A stretch of 64,000 nucleotides of DNA, from the NCBI GenBank assembly GCA_963546395.1, contig CAUUMS010000002.1, forward strand, positions 62,001-126,000. Reading direction: 5' to 3'. Numbering within the stretch: the first letter of the stretch is position 1; every line of letters begins with the position of its first letter. The position numbers and the translations under genes are program-made. Source of the DNA: Bacteroides_D sp963546395 (lineage in GTDB: Bacteria; Bacteroidota; Bacteroidia; Bacteroidales; CAJPTX01). A model generated the notes under the pieces. It saw only the letters and a program-made list of their open reading frames with translations. It was not told the origin of the DNA and did not search any database. Shown one piece after another: positions 1 through 7,974 of this stretch.

Positions 1-387
1 CTGGGAGTGGATGTCGATGATGCGCTCAGCGACATCGCGGAGTACGCCCAGGGTGACGGGGACATCGTTGATGAAGGCGCGCGATTTCCCGTTGTCGCCC
101 ACCATGCGCCGAATGGTGAGCTGGTCGTCGTAGTCGAGCCCATTGGCCTCGAGGAGCGATTGCAGGGAGTACTGGCGGATGTCGAAAAGAGCCTCCACCA
201 CGCACTGCTTCTCGCCCGGGCGAATGACCGAGGCCTCGGCTCGCTGCCCGAGGATGAGTCCCAGAGCGCCGAGCAGAATGGATTTACCAGCCCCTGTCTC
301 CCCCGTGATGGTGTTGAGCCCTGGGTAGAGGTCGAGATCCAGCGTGTCGATCAGCGCGTAATGCCTAATGTGCAGGTGCCGCAGCAT
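1..387 (-). CDS. recN: DNA repair protein RecN, N-terminal part (runs off window)
   Basis: The first 129 codons are visible, read leftward from an ATG at 387; the rest lies outside the window. RecN is an SMC-like ATPase that acts on DNA double-strand breaks during recombinational repair. The visible part carries the Walker A loop GETGAGKS near residue 30, followed by the RecN-type stretches ILGQRAE and IDIHSQ. The gene starts 6 bases after the stop of the DUF4835 gene and is the last visible member of the bamD operon, an arrangement common in Bacteroidota. No frameshift is seen. The family call is firm. Confidence 0.93.
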   Translation of the reverse strand, partial: MLRHLHIRHYALIDTLDLDLYPGLNTITGETGAGKSILLGALGLILGQRAEASVIRPGEKQCVVEALFDIRQYSLQSLLEANGLDYDDQLTIRRMVGDNGKSRAFINDVPVTLGVLRDVAERIIDIHSQ

Positions 388-393
388 GGGGGG

Positions 394-1320
394 CTAGGAT
401 TGGGGCTTCTTGAGCATGTCGTCGTAACGCTTGGCGTTGGTGTTGTCTATCTCGCGCAGCACGTTGACGGCTTTGGCCCGCTCGGTGGAGGGCGACTGCT
501 CAAAGGTGGAGATGAGCTCCTCGCGCTTGGCATCGAGGAAGAGCTGAAGGGCGAACATGTCGGGATCGGGCTTCTGGCGATACACCTTCTGCACCTCGAG
601 CAAGGCCTGTAGCATCTGCGCCCGACCCTCGTTGAGCTTGTCGGCCATGAGGTCGAGCCCGCGGCGGTGGTAGGTGTACATGGCGCGGCGCAAGGGCCTA
701 TACTTATCGCTGAGCATGTTGGCCGCTATCCAGAAACGGTTCTTGCGGTTCCCCTCGTAGGCTTTCCACCCGCGCTCGGGGGCGTTTTGGGCATTCTGCA
801 CTACCTGCTCGGCTTTCTCGAAGTAGGGAGTGCCCCCGAGGGGTGAGAAGGTGTCATAATCGTACCCGAGCACGATGTACACGTAGAAGGCGAGGATGGC
901 CGTGAGATTGCTCAGGTGGGCCGATTCGCTGAACTCGAGCTTCTCGTTCTCGATGTACTTGAACTGGATGTTATTATCCAGGATGTTGATGAGCGGCGCA
1001 TTGTAGGAGGTGCCGAAAATGGGGCGGCGCGATTGCACGTTGAGAGTGCCCTTGTACTCGTCGGAGCCCACCTGCTCGTTGAGCGTGAATATCATGGTGC
1101 ACTCTATGCGCTCGCTCTCGCTGTAGACATGCTCAGTCCACTGGGTGCTGTTGAGGAACTCGTACAGGGCACTCTGCATGGTCTGGAAGACATTGCGGTT
1201 GGTACCCTGAATCTTCTGCGAGTTGATCTGGATGTTGCATTTGAGCTCTTGCCCCCCGGCAGGGAGCACTGGCAGTGCGAGTGCCAGCAGTGCGCTGACG
1301 ATGTATGCAGTAACTTTCAT
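394..1320 (-). CDS. DUF4835 family secreted protein (PorD-like, T9SS associated)
   Basis: 308 residues with a cleavable signal peptide (hydrophobic core about residues 5-20, then GGQE). The sequence fits the Bacteroidota-specific DUF4835 family, to my recollection named type IX secretion protein PorD in current annotation. Its molecular role is not established here. Its ATG overlaps the coaBC stop by four bases, so it is translationally coupled, and recN follows after 6 bases. A T9SS role is plausible because two proteins with T9SS sorting domains are encoded at 38257 and 52993. The PorD label comes from family naming, not from a motif I can demonstrate. Confidence 0.8.
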   Translation of the reverse strand: MKVTAYIVSALLALALPVLPAGGQELKCNIQINSQKIQGTNRNVFQTMQSALYEFLNSTQWTEHVYSESERIECTMIFTLNEQVGSDEYKGTLNVQSRRPIFGTSYNAPLINILDNNIQFKYIENEKLEFSESAHLSNLTAILAFYVYIVLGYDYDTFSPLGGTPYFEKAEQVVQNAQNAPERGWKAYEGNRKNRFWIAANMLSDKYRPLRRAMYTYHRRGLDLMADKLNEGRAQMLQALLEVQKVYRQKPDPDMFALQLFLDAKREELISTFEQSPSTERAKAVNVLREIDNTNAKRYDDMLKKPQS

Positions 1321-2534
1321 TGCCCGGCGGCGGTTAGTAGTTGGGCAAGCTGATCCACGATGTGCTGAGCCAGGGTGGACTTCTCCTCCACCGGGCGTGG
1401 CTCGGCGTGCCCGTCTGCAAAAATGAGGGTGGCTTGATTGGTGCTGCTATCGAAGCCCGAGATGTGGGGTACGGGCGTGTTGAGCACGCAGAGGTCGAGG
1501 CGTTTGCGCTGTAGCTTAGCCAGGGCGTTCGCAGGCCCGTCGTGGGTCTCGAGCGCAAAGCCGATGAGGCGTTGCTGTGGCCCCTTGGTGGCTCCCAGGC
1601 TGGCGGCTATGTCGGGGCAAGCCTCTAGGCTAATCTGCAAGGTGGAGCCCGTGCGCTTTATCTTAGCCGTGGCTGGACTGGATGGGGTGTAGTCGGCCAC
1701 CGCAGCAGCCATGATGCCGGCATCCATCTTGGGCCACAGGGCCAGGGCTGCGTCGGCCATCTCCCGGGCTGTAGCCACCTGCGTGACGTGTACCTGGCTG
1801 CTGGGACTGGGGATGTACTGCGCCGGGCCGGTGATGCAGTGCACGGTGGCACCTGCGGCCACTAGGGCCTCGGCCAGGGCAGTGCCCATGCGTCCGCTGG
1901 AGCTGTTGGAGATGTAGCGAACCGGATCGATGTGCTCCCGGGTGGGCCCAGAGGTGAGTAGCACATTGCGCCCAGCCAGCGGCTTTTGCGTGGGGGCTAG
2001 TGCCTGCTGGATGACAGCCAGAATGGCCTCAGGCTCGGCCATGCGCCCCTTGCCTTCGAGTCCGCTGGCTAGAAACCCGGAGTCGGGCTCAATGGTGCGC
2101 ACGCCATCCCGCAGCAACTGCGAGATGTTACGCTGGGTGGCGGGGTGCTGGTACATGTCCAGATCCATGGCCGGGGCCACGATTGTTGGACAGCGTGCCG
2201 AGAGGTAGGTGGTGAGTAGCAGATTGTCGCACACCCCAGTGGCCATCTTCGCCATGGTGTTGGCTGTGGCTGGGGCAATGACGAGCAGGTCGGCCCATAG
2301 CCCCAGCGAGACGTGGCTATTCCACTGCCCATCGCTGGGGTTGAAGAACTCTGTCAGAATGGGGTTCTGGCTTAGGGTTGCCAGGGTGAGCGGGGTGACA
2401 AATTCCCTCGCCGTGGGTGTGAGTAGCACACGCACCTCCGCCCCGTTGCGCTTGAGCAGGCGAACGAGGTGGGCGGTCTTATAGGCTGCAATGCCGCCCG
2501 TGATGCCCACGATGATACGCTTGCCACCGAGCAT
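1317..2534 (-). CDS. coaBC: Bifunctional phosphopantothenoylcysteine decarboxylase / phosphopantothenate-cysteine ligase
   Basis: 405 residues, normal length for CoaBC, which makes 4'-phosphopantetheine for coenzyme A. The N-terminal flavoprotein (CoaC) half has GITGGIAAYK at about residues 9-18, the active-site His in HVSLGLWADLL, the FMN-binding APATANTMAKM and a PAMDLDMY version of the substrate-recognition clamp. The C-terminal CoaB half starts near residue 185 with LLTSGPTREHIDPVRYISN, contains NSSSGRMG, and has the KIKRTG lysine motif. It lies 20 bases downstream of the omega-like gene and overlaps the DUF4835 start by four bases. Confidence 0.95.
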   Translation of the reverse strand: MLGGKRIIVGITGGIAAYKTAHLVRLLKRNGAEVRVLLTPTAREFVTPLTLATLSQNPILTEFFNPSDGQWNSHVSLGLWADLLVIAPATANTMAKMATGVCDNLLLTTYLSARCPTIVAPAMDLDMYQHPATQRNISQLLRDGVRTIEPDSGFLASGLEGKGRMAEPEAILAVIQQALAPTQKPLAGRNVLLTSGPTREHIDPVRYISNSSSGRMGTALAEALVAAGATVHCITGPAQYIPSPSSQVHVTQVATAREMADAALALWPKMDAGIMAAAVADYTPSSPATAKIKRTGSTLQISLEACPDIAASLGATKGPQQRLIGFALETHDGPANALAKLQRKRLDLCVLNTPVPHISGFDSSTNQATLIFADGHAEPRPVEEKSTLAQHIVDQLAQLLTAAGQ

Positions 2535-2554
2535 CGGGGGAGGGGCGAGGGTGT

Positions 2555-2920
2555 CTACTCGGCAGACAGGGTGTCAGCCTCGTCGGTAGGTGCTTGCTCG
2601 GTGGTGAATTCGACGCGGTGCACCACGTACTCCTGGGTGGCGAGGAGGGCTGGCTTTGCCATGCGCTCGTACTGGCGCGAGAGCTCTATCTGCTCCTCGT
2701 CCTGAAAGATCTCGCGCTCGGGCGAGTCGCCCATGTAGGCAAACTCGTCGAGCTTGCGATGGAGCTCCTGGCTGAGGTCGCAGGTGATCTGATCGGCCCG
2801 GCGTGCTATCACCACCGCAGTCTCGTAGATGTTACCCGTCTGCTCCGCAAGATCCATGACGTTGCGGGTGATGGTGTTGTGAGGCGCATTCAGCTTGCGG
2901 TACTCGAGTATCTTATCCAT
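2555..2920 (-). CDS. RNA polymerase omega-like subunit
   Basis: 121 residues. The stretch ITRNVMDLAEQTGNIYETAV followed by VIARRADQI resembles the omega/Rpb6 fold signature (a helix ending in ARRA-type residues), and this small protein occupies the omega position in the conserved Bacteroidota order bamD - omega - coaBC. Omega stabilises RNA polymerase assembly around the beta' subunit. The C-terminal third is acidic and poorly conserved. It lies 61 bases after bamD and 20 bases before coaBC. The call rests on the motif and on synteny. Confidence 0.78.
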   Translation of the reverse strand: MDKILEYRKLNAPHNTITRNVMDLAEQTGNIYETAVVIARRADQITCDLSQELHRKLDEFAYMGDSPEREIFQDEEQIELSRQYERMAKPALLATQEYVVHRVEFTTEQAPTDEADTLSAE

Positions 2921-2981
2921 GGGATAGGCGATTTGCTATGTAAGATGCCGTCCGCCCTACGTGGGAATGGGCTGGCAGGGC

Positions 2982-3827
2982 CTACTTATTCAGGAATTCG
3001 GGGTCGGGTGACTTACCCAGGAACTCCATGGCCCGGCGGTAGTACTGCTTGGCCTCGGAGGCGTACTGGGACTTCGGGAACTCGCTGATGAAGGAGAGGA
3101 ACTCATCGACAGACTGCTGATAGCGTTCCCGCTGCTTCTCGGAAATGCTATTCTTCGCCATAAGGTATGAGCTCTTGAGGATGAGGAATAGCTGCTCCTC
3201 GCGGTAGGGGCTGATGGGGTACTTCTCCAGGCTGTACTTGAACGCCACGATGGCCGACCGGTAGAGCTCCTGCCGGTAGTAGGTCTTGGCTGCATCGTAG
3301 TTCTTTTGCATCAGCTTGCTGTAGAGATCCTTCAGGCACTTATCGACCTCGAACAGGTGTGAGCTCTTTGGGAACTGCTCACGAAACTGCTGAAAGAGGG
3401 CGATCGACTTGAGGGTGAGCTCCTGATCGAGCGATGGGCGTGGCGAGGCAAGGTAATTGCAGTAGCCAGCCAGGAAGAGCGCCTCCTCGTAGAAGGTGCT
3501 ACGAGGATAATTGGTGGTAAACTGCTCGAATGAGTAACCCGCCAGCATGTAATTCTTGTCGCGGTAGTAGCAGTCGGCCAGGTAGTAGTAGGCACTATCG
3601 GCCCGCGCACTGGCTCGGGAGAGCGGCGCAATCTTCTCGAGTAGCTGGATGGTCTTGTCGTACTTGCCCCGACCGTAATAATCGAGCGCAGCCTTCCACT
3701 GACGCTGCGTGTCGTTGCTCTTGAGTAGCTTCTCGAAATTATTACATGACACCAGCGGCAACACCAGTGCCACTAGCAGAGATAGCCCGAGGATTCGGGA
3801 TCCTCGATGTGTATGGAGTTTGTGCAT
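2982..3827 (-). CDS. bamD: Outer membrane assembly lipoprotein BamD
   Basis: 281 residues. A lipoprotein signal peptide ends in the lipobox LVSC near residue 28. Tandem TPR units follow, including ALDYYGRGKYDKTIQLLEKI and DSAYYYLADCYYRDKNYMLA, which is typical of BamD (YfiO). BamD works with BamA in inserting beta-barrel proteins into the outer membrane. It is the first gene of the minus-strand operon, with a TACCTTTG -7 element 14 bases upstream of the start codon. Length and architecture are normal. Confidence 0.9.
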   Translation of the reverse strand: MHKLHTHRGSRILGLSLLVALVLPLVSCNNFEKLLKSNDTQRQWKAALDYYGRGKYDKTIQLLEKIAPLSRASARADSAYYYLADCYYRDKNYMLAGYSFEQFTTNYPRSTFYEEALFLAGYCNYLASPRPSLDQELTLKSIALFQQFREQFPKSSHLFEVDKCLKDLYSKLMQKNYDAAKTYYRQELYRSAIVAFKYSLEKYPISPYREEQLFLILKSSYLMAKNSISEKQRERYQQSVDEFLSFISEFPKSQYASEAKQYYRRAMEFLGKSPDPEFLNK

Positions 3828-3841
3828 AGGTATGTTTGGCG

Positions 3842-3849
3842 CAAAGGTA
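3842..3849 (-). promoter_or_regulatory. Bacteroidetes -7 element for the bamD operon
   Basis: TACCTTTG on the minus strand matches the Bacteroidetes -7 consensus TAnnTTTG. It lies 14 bases upstream of the bamD ATG. I could not identify a clear -33 box. Confidence 0.7.
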
Positions 3850-3916
3850 GGCTTTTTTCAAAAATGCGGTGCCCATTGTGCTAGCCTGGGAAGAACGTAG
3901 TTCTGGGCGATTTTCT

Positions 3917-3924
3917 TACATTTG
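3917..3924 (+). promoter_or_regulatory. -7 element for the carbonic anhydrase-like gene
   Basis: TACATTTG matches TAnnTTTG, 51 bases upstream of the ATG at 3976. It also argues against the longer GTG-type start at 3922, which would overlap the element. Confidence 0.6.
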
Positions 3925-3975
3925 TGGGTAGGGATTGATGCCCGCTATGGGCATCCTAAACCAGCGTATCCGATA

Positions 3976-4521
3976 ATGGCCCACATTATAAGCGTTCGGG
4001 GGATGACTCCCCGCATTGGTAAGAATTGCTTTCTGGCCGAGACGGCCGTTATCATCGGCGACGTGGAGATCGGCGACGATTGCAGCATCTGGTATGGGGC
4101 AGTGCTACGTGGCGATGTGAATCCTATTCGCCTGGGCCGCGGCGTGAATGTGCAGGATAACGCCGTGCTGCACACCCTACATCAGAAGTCGGTGGTTACG
4201 GTGGGCGATAATGTCTCCATTGGGCATAATGCCACAGTGCACGGGGCCGATGTGCACGCTGGGGCCTTGGTGGGCATGGGGGCTACGGTGCTCGACTATG
4301 CCCAGGTGGGTGAGGGGGCTATTGTGGCCGCAGGGTCGCTAGTGCTGAGCAGGTGTGAGATTCCTCCCCGGGCACTGTTTGCAGGCGTGCCAGCCAAATT
4401 TGTCAAGACGCTCACCGATGAGCAGAGCCGTAGTATGGCTCTGGCCACGGCAGAGGGTTACCGGACGTACGCAAGCTGGTTCCTCGCCCCCGATGTGGTG
4501 CGCGAGGAGCGTATGTCGTAG
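3976..4521 (+). CDS. Gamma-class carbonic anhydrase-like hexapeptide-repeat protein
   Basis: 181 residues from the ATG at 3976 (MAHIISVRG). The protein is a left-handed beta-helix of hexapeptide repeats, e.g. VIIGDVEIGDDCSIWYGAVL and GDNVSIGHNATVHGADV. Arg and Asp in VLRGDVNPI and the histidines in VLHTLHQ and SIGHNATVHG correspond to the metal-binding and active-site positions of the YrdA/PaaY/gamma-carbonic anhydrase family. Activity as a carbonic anhydrase is not assured, as many members are uncharacterised. It is a single gene facing the end of the Crp-like gene. Confidence 0.85.
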   Translation: MAHIISVRGMTPRIGKNCFLAETAVIIGDVEIGDDCSIWYGAVLRGDVNPIRLGRGVNVQDNAVLHTLHQKSVVTVGDNVSIGHNATVHGADVHAGALVGMGATVLDYAQVGEGAIVAAGSLVLSRCEIPPRALFAGVPAKFVKTLTDEQSRSMALATAEGYRTYASWFLAPDVVREERMS

Positions 4522-4603
4522 CAGAAGTCCGTACCGACAGCTATTCTGCTCCCTGCGCGCATGTGGAGTGGTAGGGCGACGGGCCGGGTCGGGAGGAAAG
4601 ACC

Positions 4604-5269
4604 TCATGGAATCTGCTCTAGGTCTTCGGGTGATAGCACGCTGATAGAGGCTCCGTGCCGTATGATGTGCCCCTTGCGGACGAGGCTCGTGAGCGCACGG
4701 GATAGGACTTCCCGGCTGCATCCAATCAGCTGCGCCAGCTGTGTCTGCCCCAGGGGGAGTGCTAGCGTATCGCCGTGCGCAGATTGCCTATGTAGACGGG
4801 CGAGTAGGAATGCCGTGCGTCCCTCGACGCTTTTACTCAGCATGGCCTGATGCCATCGCAGCACCGCTTGAGTCTCGCAGGCGCATACCTCCGCTAGATG
4901 AAAGGCTAGGTCGGGGTTCTTACGGGCCGCATTCAGTAGCACGCTGCGAGGTATTGCCATGATGCGTGCGGGCATGAAGGCTTGTACCAGGTAAGTCGTG
5001 GTGCTATTGCAGAGGGAAGTGGATAGGTTGAGCCACGTCTGCCCGAGTGCCAGCTGTGGCACGGGTGCTTCTTGTGCTCCTATCGAGGGTTGAATGATTG
5101 CTCCGCCCTCCAACAGGTAAATGCAGGGGGCATTGGGTAGCAATGTGGCGTGAAAGCTCTGCTTTTTTGACAGTGTGCTGATGTTGGCCTGCTCGGCGAG
5201 TCGGATGAGCTGCAACGCTGGTAGGAAGCGGAGTTGGGGCATCTGCTGGGCAAACTCAACGGCGGTCAT
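4604..5269 (-). CDS. Crp/Fnr-family transcription regulator with CRP-like recognition helix
   Basis: 221 residues from the ATG at 5269 (MTAVEFAQQM). Residues 1-140 form a cyclic-nucleotide-binding-type beta-roll without the usual phosphate-binding cassette, so the ligand is uncertain. The C-terminal winged helix contains QTQLAQLIGCSREVLSRAL. Its S-R-E-x-x-x-R pattern keeps the spacing of Arg180, Glu181 and Arg185 of E. coli CRP, which read TGTGA. A perfect TGTGA-N6-TCACA palindrome lies 25 bases upstream of this start codon, which suggests autoregulation and control of the divergent chemosensory operon. No Fnr-type cysteine cluster is visible. Confidence 0.85.
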   Translation of the reverse strand: MTAVEFAQQMPQLRFLPALQLIRLAEQANISTLSKKQSFHATLLPNAPCIYLLEGGAIIQPSIGAQEAPVPQLALGQTWLNLSTSLCNSTTTYLVQAFMPARIMAIPRSVLLNAARKNPDLAFHLAEVCACETQAVLRWHQAMLSKSVEGRTAFLLARLHRQSAHGDTLALPLGQTQLAQLIGCSREVLSRALTSLVRKGHIIRHGASISVLSPEDLEQIP

Positions 5270-5293
5270 TCGGCGTGACGGTTTTATTGCCTG

Positions 5294-5309
5294 TGTGATT
5301 TTTATCACA
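5294..5309. promoter_or_regulatory. CRP-type operator TGTGA-N6-TCACA between divergent genes
   Basis: The sequence reads TGTGATTTTTATCACA, a perfect inverted repeat identical in both half sites to the E. coli CRP consensus. It lies 25 bases before the Crp-like gene start and 75 bases before the first gene of the chemosensory operon, in an AT-rich patch within GC-rich surroundings. Confidence 0.75.
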
Positions 5310-5383
5310 ATGATAGTAATTTCCGCAGGAATTCGCCGTAAAGTGTGCAACCCTTGGCGGGGTGAAACCGTTCTGGGTGTCGT

Positions 5384-7231
5384 ATGGAGCGTGCGATGGC
5401 AAAGAAGCAGGCGAGCCTGGTGGGAGGCTTGGTGGCGCAGATGGCGGAGAGAGTCATATCGATCGACGACATCGTGTACCTCTTCGATCAGATTGACAAT
5501 CAGATTTTGGAGCTGCACCGCTGCTCGTCGGAGGATTTCCTGGGGCTCAATGCCCGATTTAAGGGTTTCTACAAGGATGCGAAAGGCATTTCAGCCTGCG
5601 CCGGCGATCTATTCTTGCTATTTGCCGAGGGGGCTAATCGTCGTCTGATTGCCGACCTCACGGATTTTCACGCGGGGATAGGTCAGAGCCAGGCGCATCT
5701 GGCCGAGCTGCTAGAGTCCAGCCTTTCCACCATGGCACAGATGCGGGCGAGGCTTTCGGCACTATACCTCCCGCTGCGTAACATGGCGCAAGCTGTGGGG
5801 ACACTCAGCCTGCTGCTGACTAATCTCACCCTGGGGCATAAGCCCTTCTTACGCATGGCGCAGCACACGACGGAGAGCTTCAACGCACTGCGGGGCGAGG
5901 TAGATCACTTTGCTGAGCGTATCAACGGGCTAGGACGCACGGTGCGCCACTACGGAGGCCAGCTGGAGCAGGCCCAGCAGCAGGTGCAACAGGTGCGCGG
6001 AAAGGCCCGGAGGAGCCTCGATGCGGTTCTAAACTCAGTGCATTACGGGCTGCTCCTGTTCGCCGAAAAGCATGCGGAGACTAACGCCCGGGTACCGGAC
6101 ATTTCGCAGAAGACGGAAAGCACCTCCAAGAGCATTGCTGGCATCATCACGAACCTCCAGTACCAGGATATCATCCGTCAGAAGATGGAGCATATCCAAG
6201 CGGCCCACCAGGAGCTGATGGGGCGCCTGCGCACGGAGCGCGAGCATGCTGAAGAGGGCAGCGCAGGGTGGATAGACATGCTCATTCAGATTCGGGACAT
6301 ATCGGCGTTGCAATCGGCACAGCTGGTGGCGACGAATCGCGAGTACCAGCATGCCATCGAGACACTGTCGCAGAACTTTCAGAGCATTGCGCACGACATG
6401 GAGACGATAGCGGAGCTCAGTCGTGACACGCTGCGTATGGAGGGTGAGGGCAGTGGCACCACGGCCATTACCGGCTTGCTGGAGCGTCTCAGGGGGTCTC
6501 AGGGAGAGCTGAAGACGCTGACGCAGGTAGTGCCAGAGTTCCATGAATTGCAGGCGGAACTTGTGACTGAAGGGCAGACATTGTGCGCTGAGATCGAGGT
6601 GTGCATGGGCGACTTTCGGCGTATGATAGGCCAGATTGAGCCACTGCTGACGATACCTGAACGTGCGGCTCCCAATGCGAGCTTCACCATGATAACGCAG
6701 CAGATGGGTGCCGTGGTAGATGATCTCGTGGCCAATGCGGATAAGGTGACTACCAATGTGGCGGGCCTGGGAAAGGGTTGCGCTGCGCTGATGATGTGCG
6801 AGAGCGACCTGAAGGAGTCCCTACAGCTATGGAAGAGCTTTGAGGAAGGGGTCGATCGCATGCATGGCATCGGGACGGGTCTGGCGCAGACGGCTGGGAG
6901 GAGCGCAGAGCTGCTTGCGCAGATAGAGGCCATGAGCAAGAAGGTGTCGCATGACACTCGGATTGCGATGTCGGAGATCCGCTATTACGATCTGTTCGAG
7001 GGTGTGATTGGGGAGATTATTGATGCGCTCAATGCCATCAGCGCACGGATTCGTGAGGAGGTGCGTGGCGAGGGAGCCGCAGGCAACCTGGAGAAGGTGC
7101 GTAGGCACTACACGATGGCGAGCGAGCATAAGATCCATGACTCGTTTCAGGGTGAAGGCGATGTGGATCTATTCGGCGACGAGGTGATAGACGAACCGGA
7201 GGAGGACGACGATGGGCTAGAGCTCTTCTAG
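5384..7231 (+). CDS. Cytoplasmic coiled-coil protein heading the chemosensory operon, with a CheZ-like motif
   Basis: 615 residues (start at 5384; an ATG at 5396 is equally possible). There is no signal peptide or membrane segment. The protein is almost wholly helical. Near residues 257-272 it contains NLQYQDIIRQKMEHIQ, whose D-x-x-x-Q spacing matches the catalytic Asp/Gln pair of the CheY phosphatase CheZ (QDLTGQ in E. coli). A second related stretch, SEIRYYDLFEGVIGEIIDAL, lies near residue 530. The C-terminus is acidic (EPEEDDDGLELF). The hairpin tip typical of methyl-accepting chemotaxis proteins is not visible. It could be a soluble receptor-like scaffold, a CheY phosphatase, or both. It is the first gene of the operon. 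Confidence 0.6.
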   Translation: MERAMAKKQASLVGGLVAQMAERVISIDDIVYLFDQIDNQILELHRCSSEDFLGLNARFKGFYKDAKGISACAGDLFLLFAEGANRRLIADLTDFHAGIGQSQAHLAELLESSLSTMAQMRARLSALYLPLRNMAQAVGTLSLLLTNLTLGHKPFLRMAQHTTESFNALRGEVDHFAERINGLGRTVRHYGGQLEQAQQQVQQVRGKARRSLDAVLNSVHYGLLLFAEKHAETNARVPDISQKTESTSKSIAGIITNLQYQDIIRQKMEHIQAAHQELMGRLRTEREHAEEGSAGWIDMLIQIRDISALQSAQLVATNREYQHAIETLSQNFQSIAHDMETIAELSRDTLRMEGEGSGTTAITGLLERLRGSQGELKTLTQVVPEFHELQAELVTEGQTLCAEIEVCMGDFRRMIGQIEPLLTIPERAAPNASFTMITQQMGAVVDDLVANADKVTTNVAGLGKGCAALMMCESDLKESLQLWKSFEEGVDRMHGIGTGLAQTAGRSAELLAQIEAMSKKVSHDTRIAMSEIRYYDLFEGVIGEIIDALNAISARIREEVRGEGAAGNLEKVRRHYTMASEHKIHDSFQGEGDVDLFGDEVIDEPEEDDDGLELF

Positions 7232-7267
7232 TCCATGGCTGATAGGTAACCAATATAGGGATTGGCA

Positions 7268-7603
7268 ATGAAGACAGTAAAGCTGAAGGCGAGCGGCGGA
7301 AAAGCCAAGGGAGACGGCATCCTACAGGTGCAGGGCAGCCTGACGCTCGATTGTGTGGAGGAACTCCTGAAATTCTTCCGTGAAGGGGTGGCGAAGTATC
7401 AGAACATCCGGGTGGAGGCCGCAGGCGTGACGGGGATCGATCTCGGCTTTTTGCAGCTCCTGCATGCCCTAGACGAGTGCCAGCACGCCAGGGGAAAGAC
7501 ATTGGACGTGTCGCTTGCGTTGGAGCCTGAGATGGCCCAACTGCTACGCCATGCGGGGTTTGCGCATTGGACAGGCCAGTTACATGACGGGAATAACAGC
7601 TAA
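7268..7603 (+). CDS. STAS-domain protein of the chemosensory operon
   Basis: 111 residues from the ATG at 7268. Fold and length fit a single STAS domain (anti-anti-sigma type), with GDGILQVQGSLTLDCVEELL at the front and VTGIDLGFLQLLHAL at the usual phosphosite loop. Where SpoIIAA has D-S-S-G, this protein has D-L-G-F, so the phosphorylatable Ser/Thr appears to be missing. It lies 36 bases after the coiled-coil gene and 5 bases before cheY. STAS proteins encoded inside chemosensory operons usually have unknown partners; an anti-sigma role is not implied by anything nearby. Confidence 0.72.
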   Translation: MKTVKLKASGGKAKGDGILQVQGSLTLDCVEELLKFFREGVAKYQNIRVEAAGVTGIDLGFLQLLHALDECQHARGKTLDVSLALEPEMAQLLRHAGFAHWTGQLHDGNNS

Positions 7604-7608
7604 GTAGT

Positions 7609-7974
7609 ATGCCTAAGAGGATCTTGATTGTGGATGACTCTGAGAGTATCCGCGAGGTGGTGAGCTTTACACTTGAGAACGAGGGATTCGATGTGGTAGT
7701 GGCCAATGATGGGACGGATGCTCTCACAAAGCTCGATGGCACGCCCGTGGATCTCATCATCACGGATCTCCACATGCCCGAGATGGATGGGATCACCCTC
7801 ATCAAGCACGTGAGGGGTATGGAGCTCTACCAGCGGATCCCCATCCTGTTTCTGACGACTGAGTCCCAGACGAGCAAGAAGATGGAGGCCAAGGAGGCCG
7901 GGGCTACCGGGTGGATCATTAAGCCCTTTGTGCCAGCCAAGCTAATTGCTGCCCTGAATAAAGTGCTACGCTGA
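7609..7974 (+). CDS. cheY: Single-domain response regulator CheY
   Basis: 121 residues, receiver domain only. The acidic pair is in LIVDDSES, the phospho-acceptor is Asp53 in DLIITDLHMPEMDG, the switch Thr is in LFLTTES and the conserved Lys is in WIIKPF. The stop codon overlaps the cheA start (TGATG). The partner kinase is CheA, encoded next. With no flagellar gene in the window, its output target is unknown. Confidence 0.92.
   Translation: MPKRILIVDDSESIREVVSFTLENEGFDVVVANDGTDALTKLDGTPVDLIITDLHMPEMDGITLIKHVRGMELYQRIPILFLTTESQTSKKMEAKEAGATGWIIKPFVPAKLIAALNKVLR

Noticed and set aside
5384..7231. Classical methyl-accepting chemotaxis protein
   Set aside because: There are no membrane helices, no HAMP domain and no conserved MCP hairpin tip; coiled-coil character alone is not enough.
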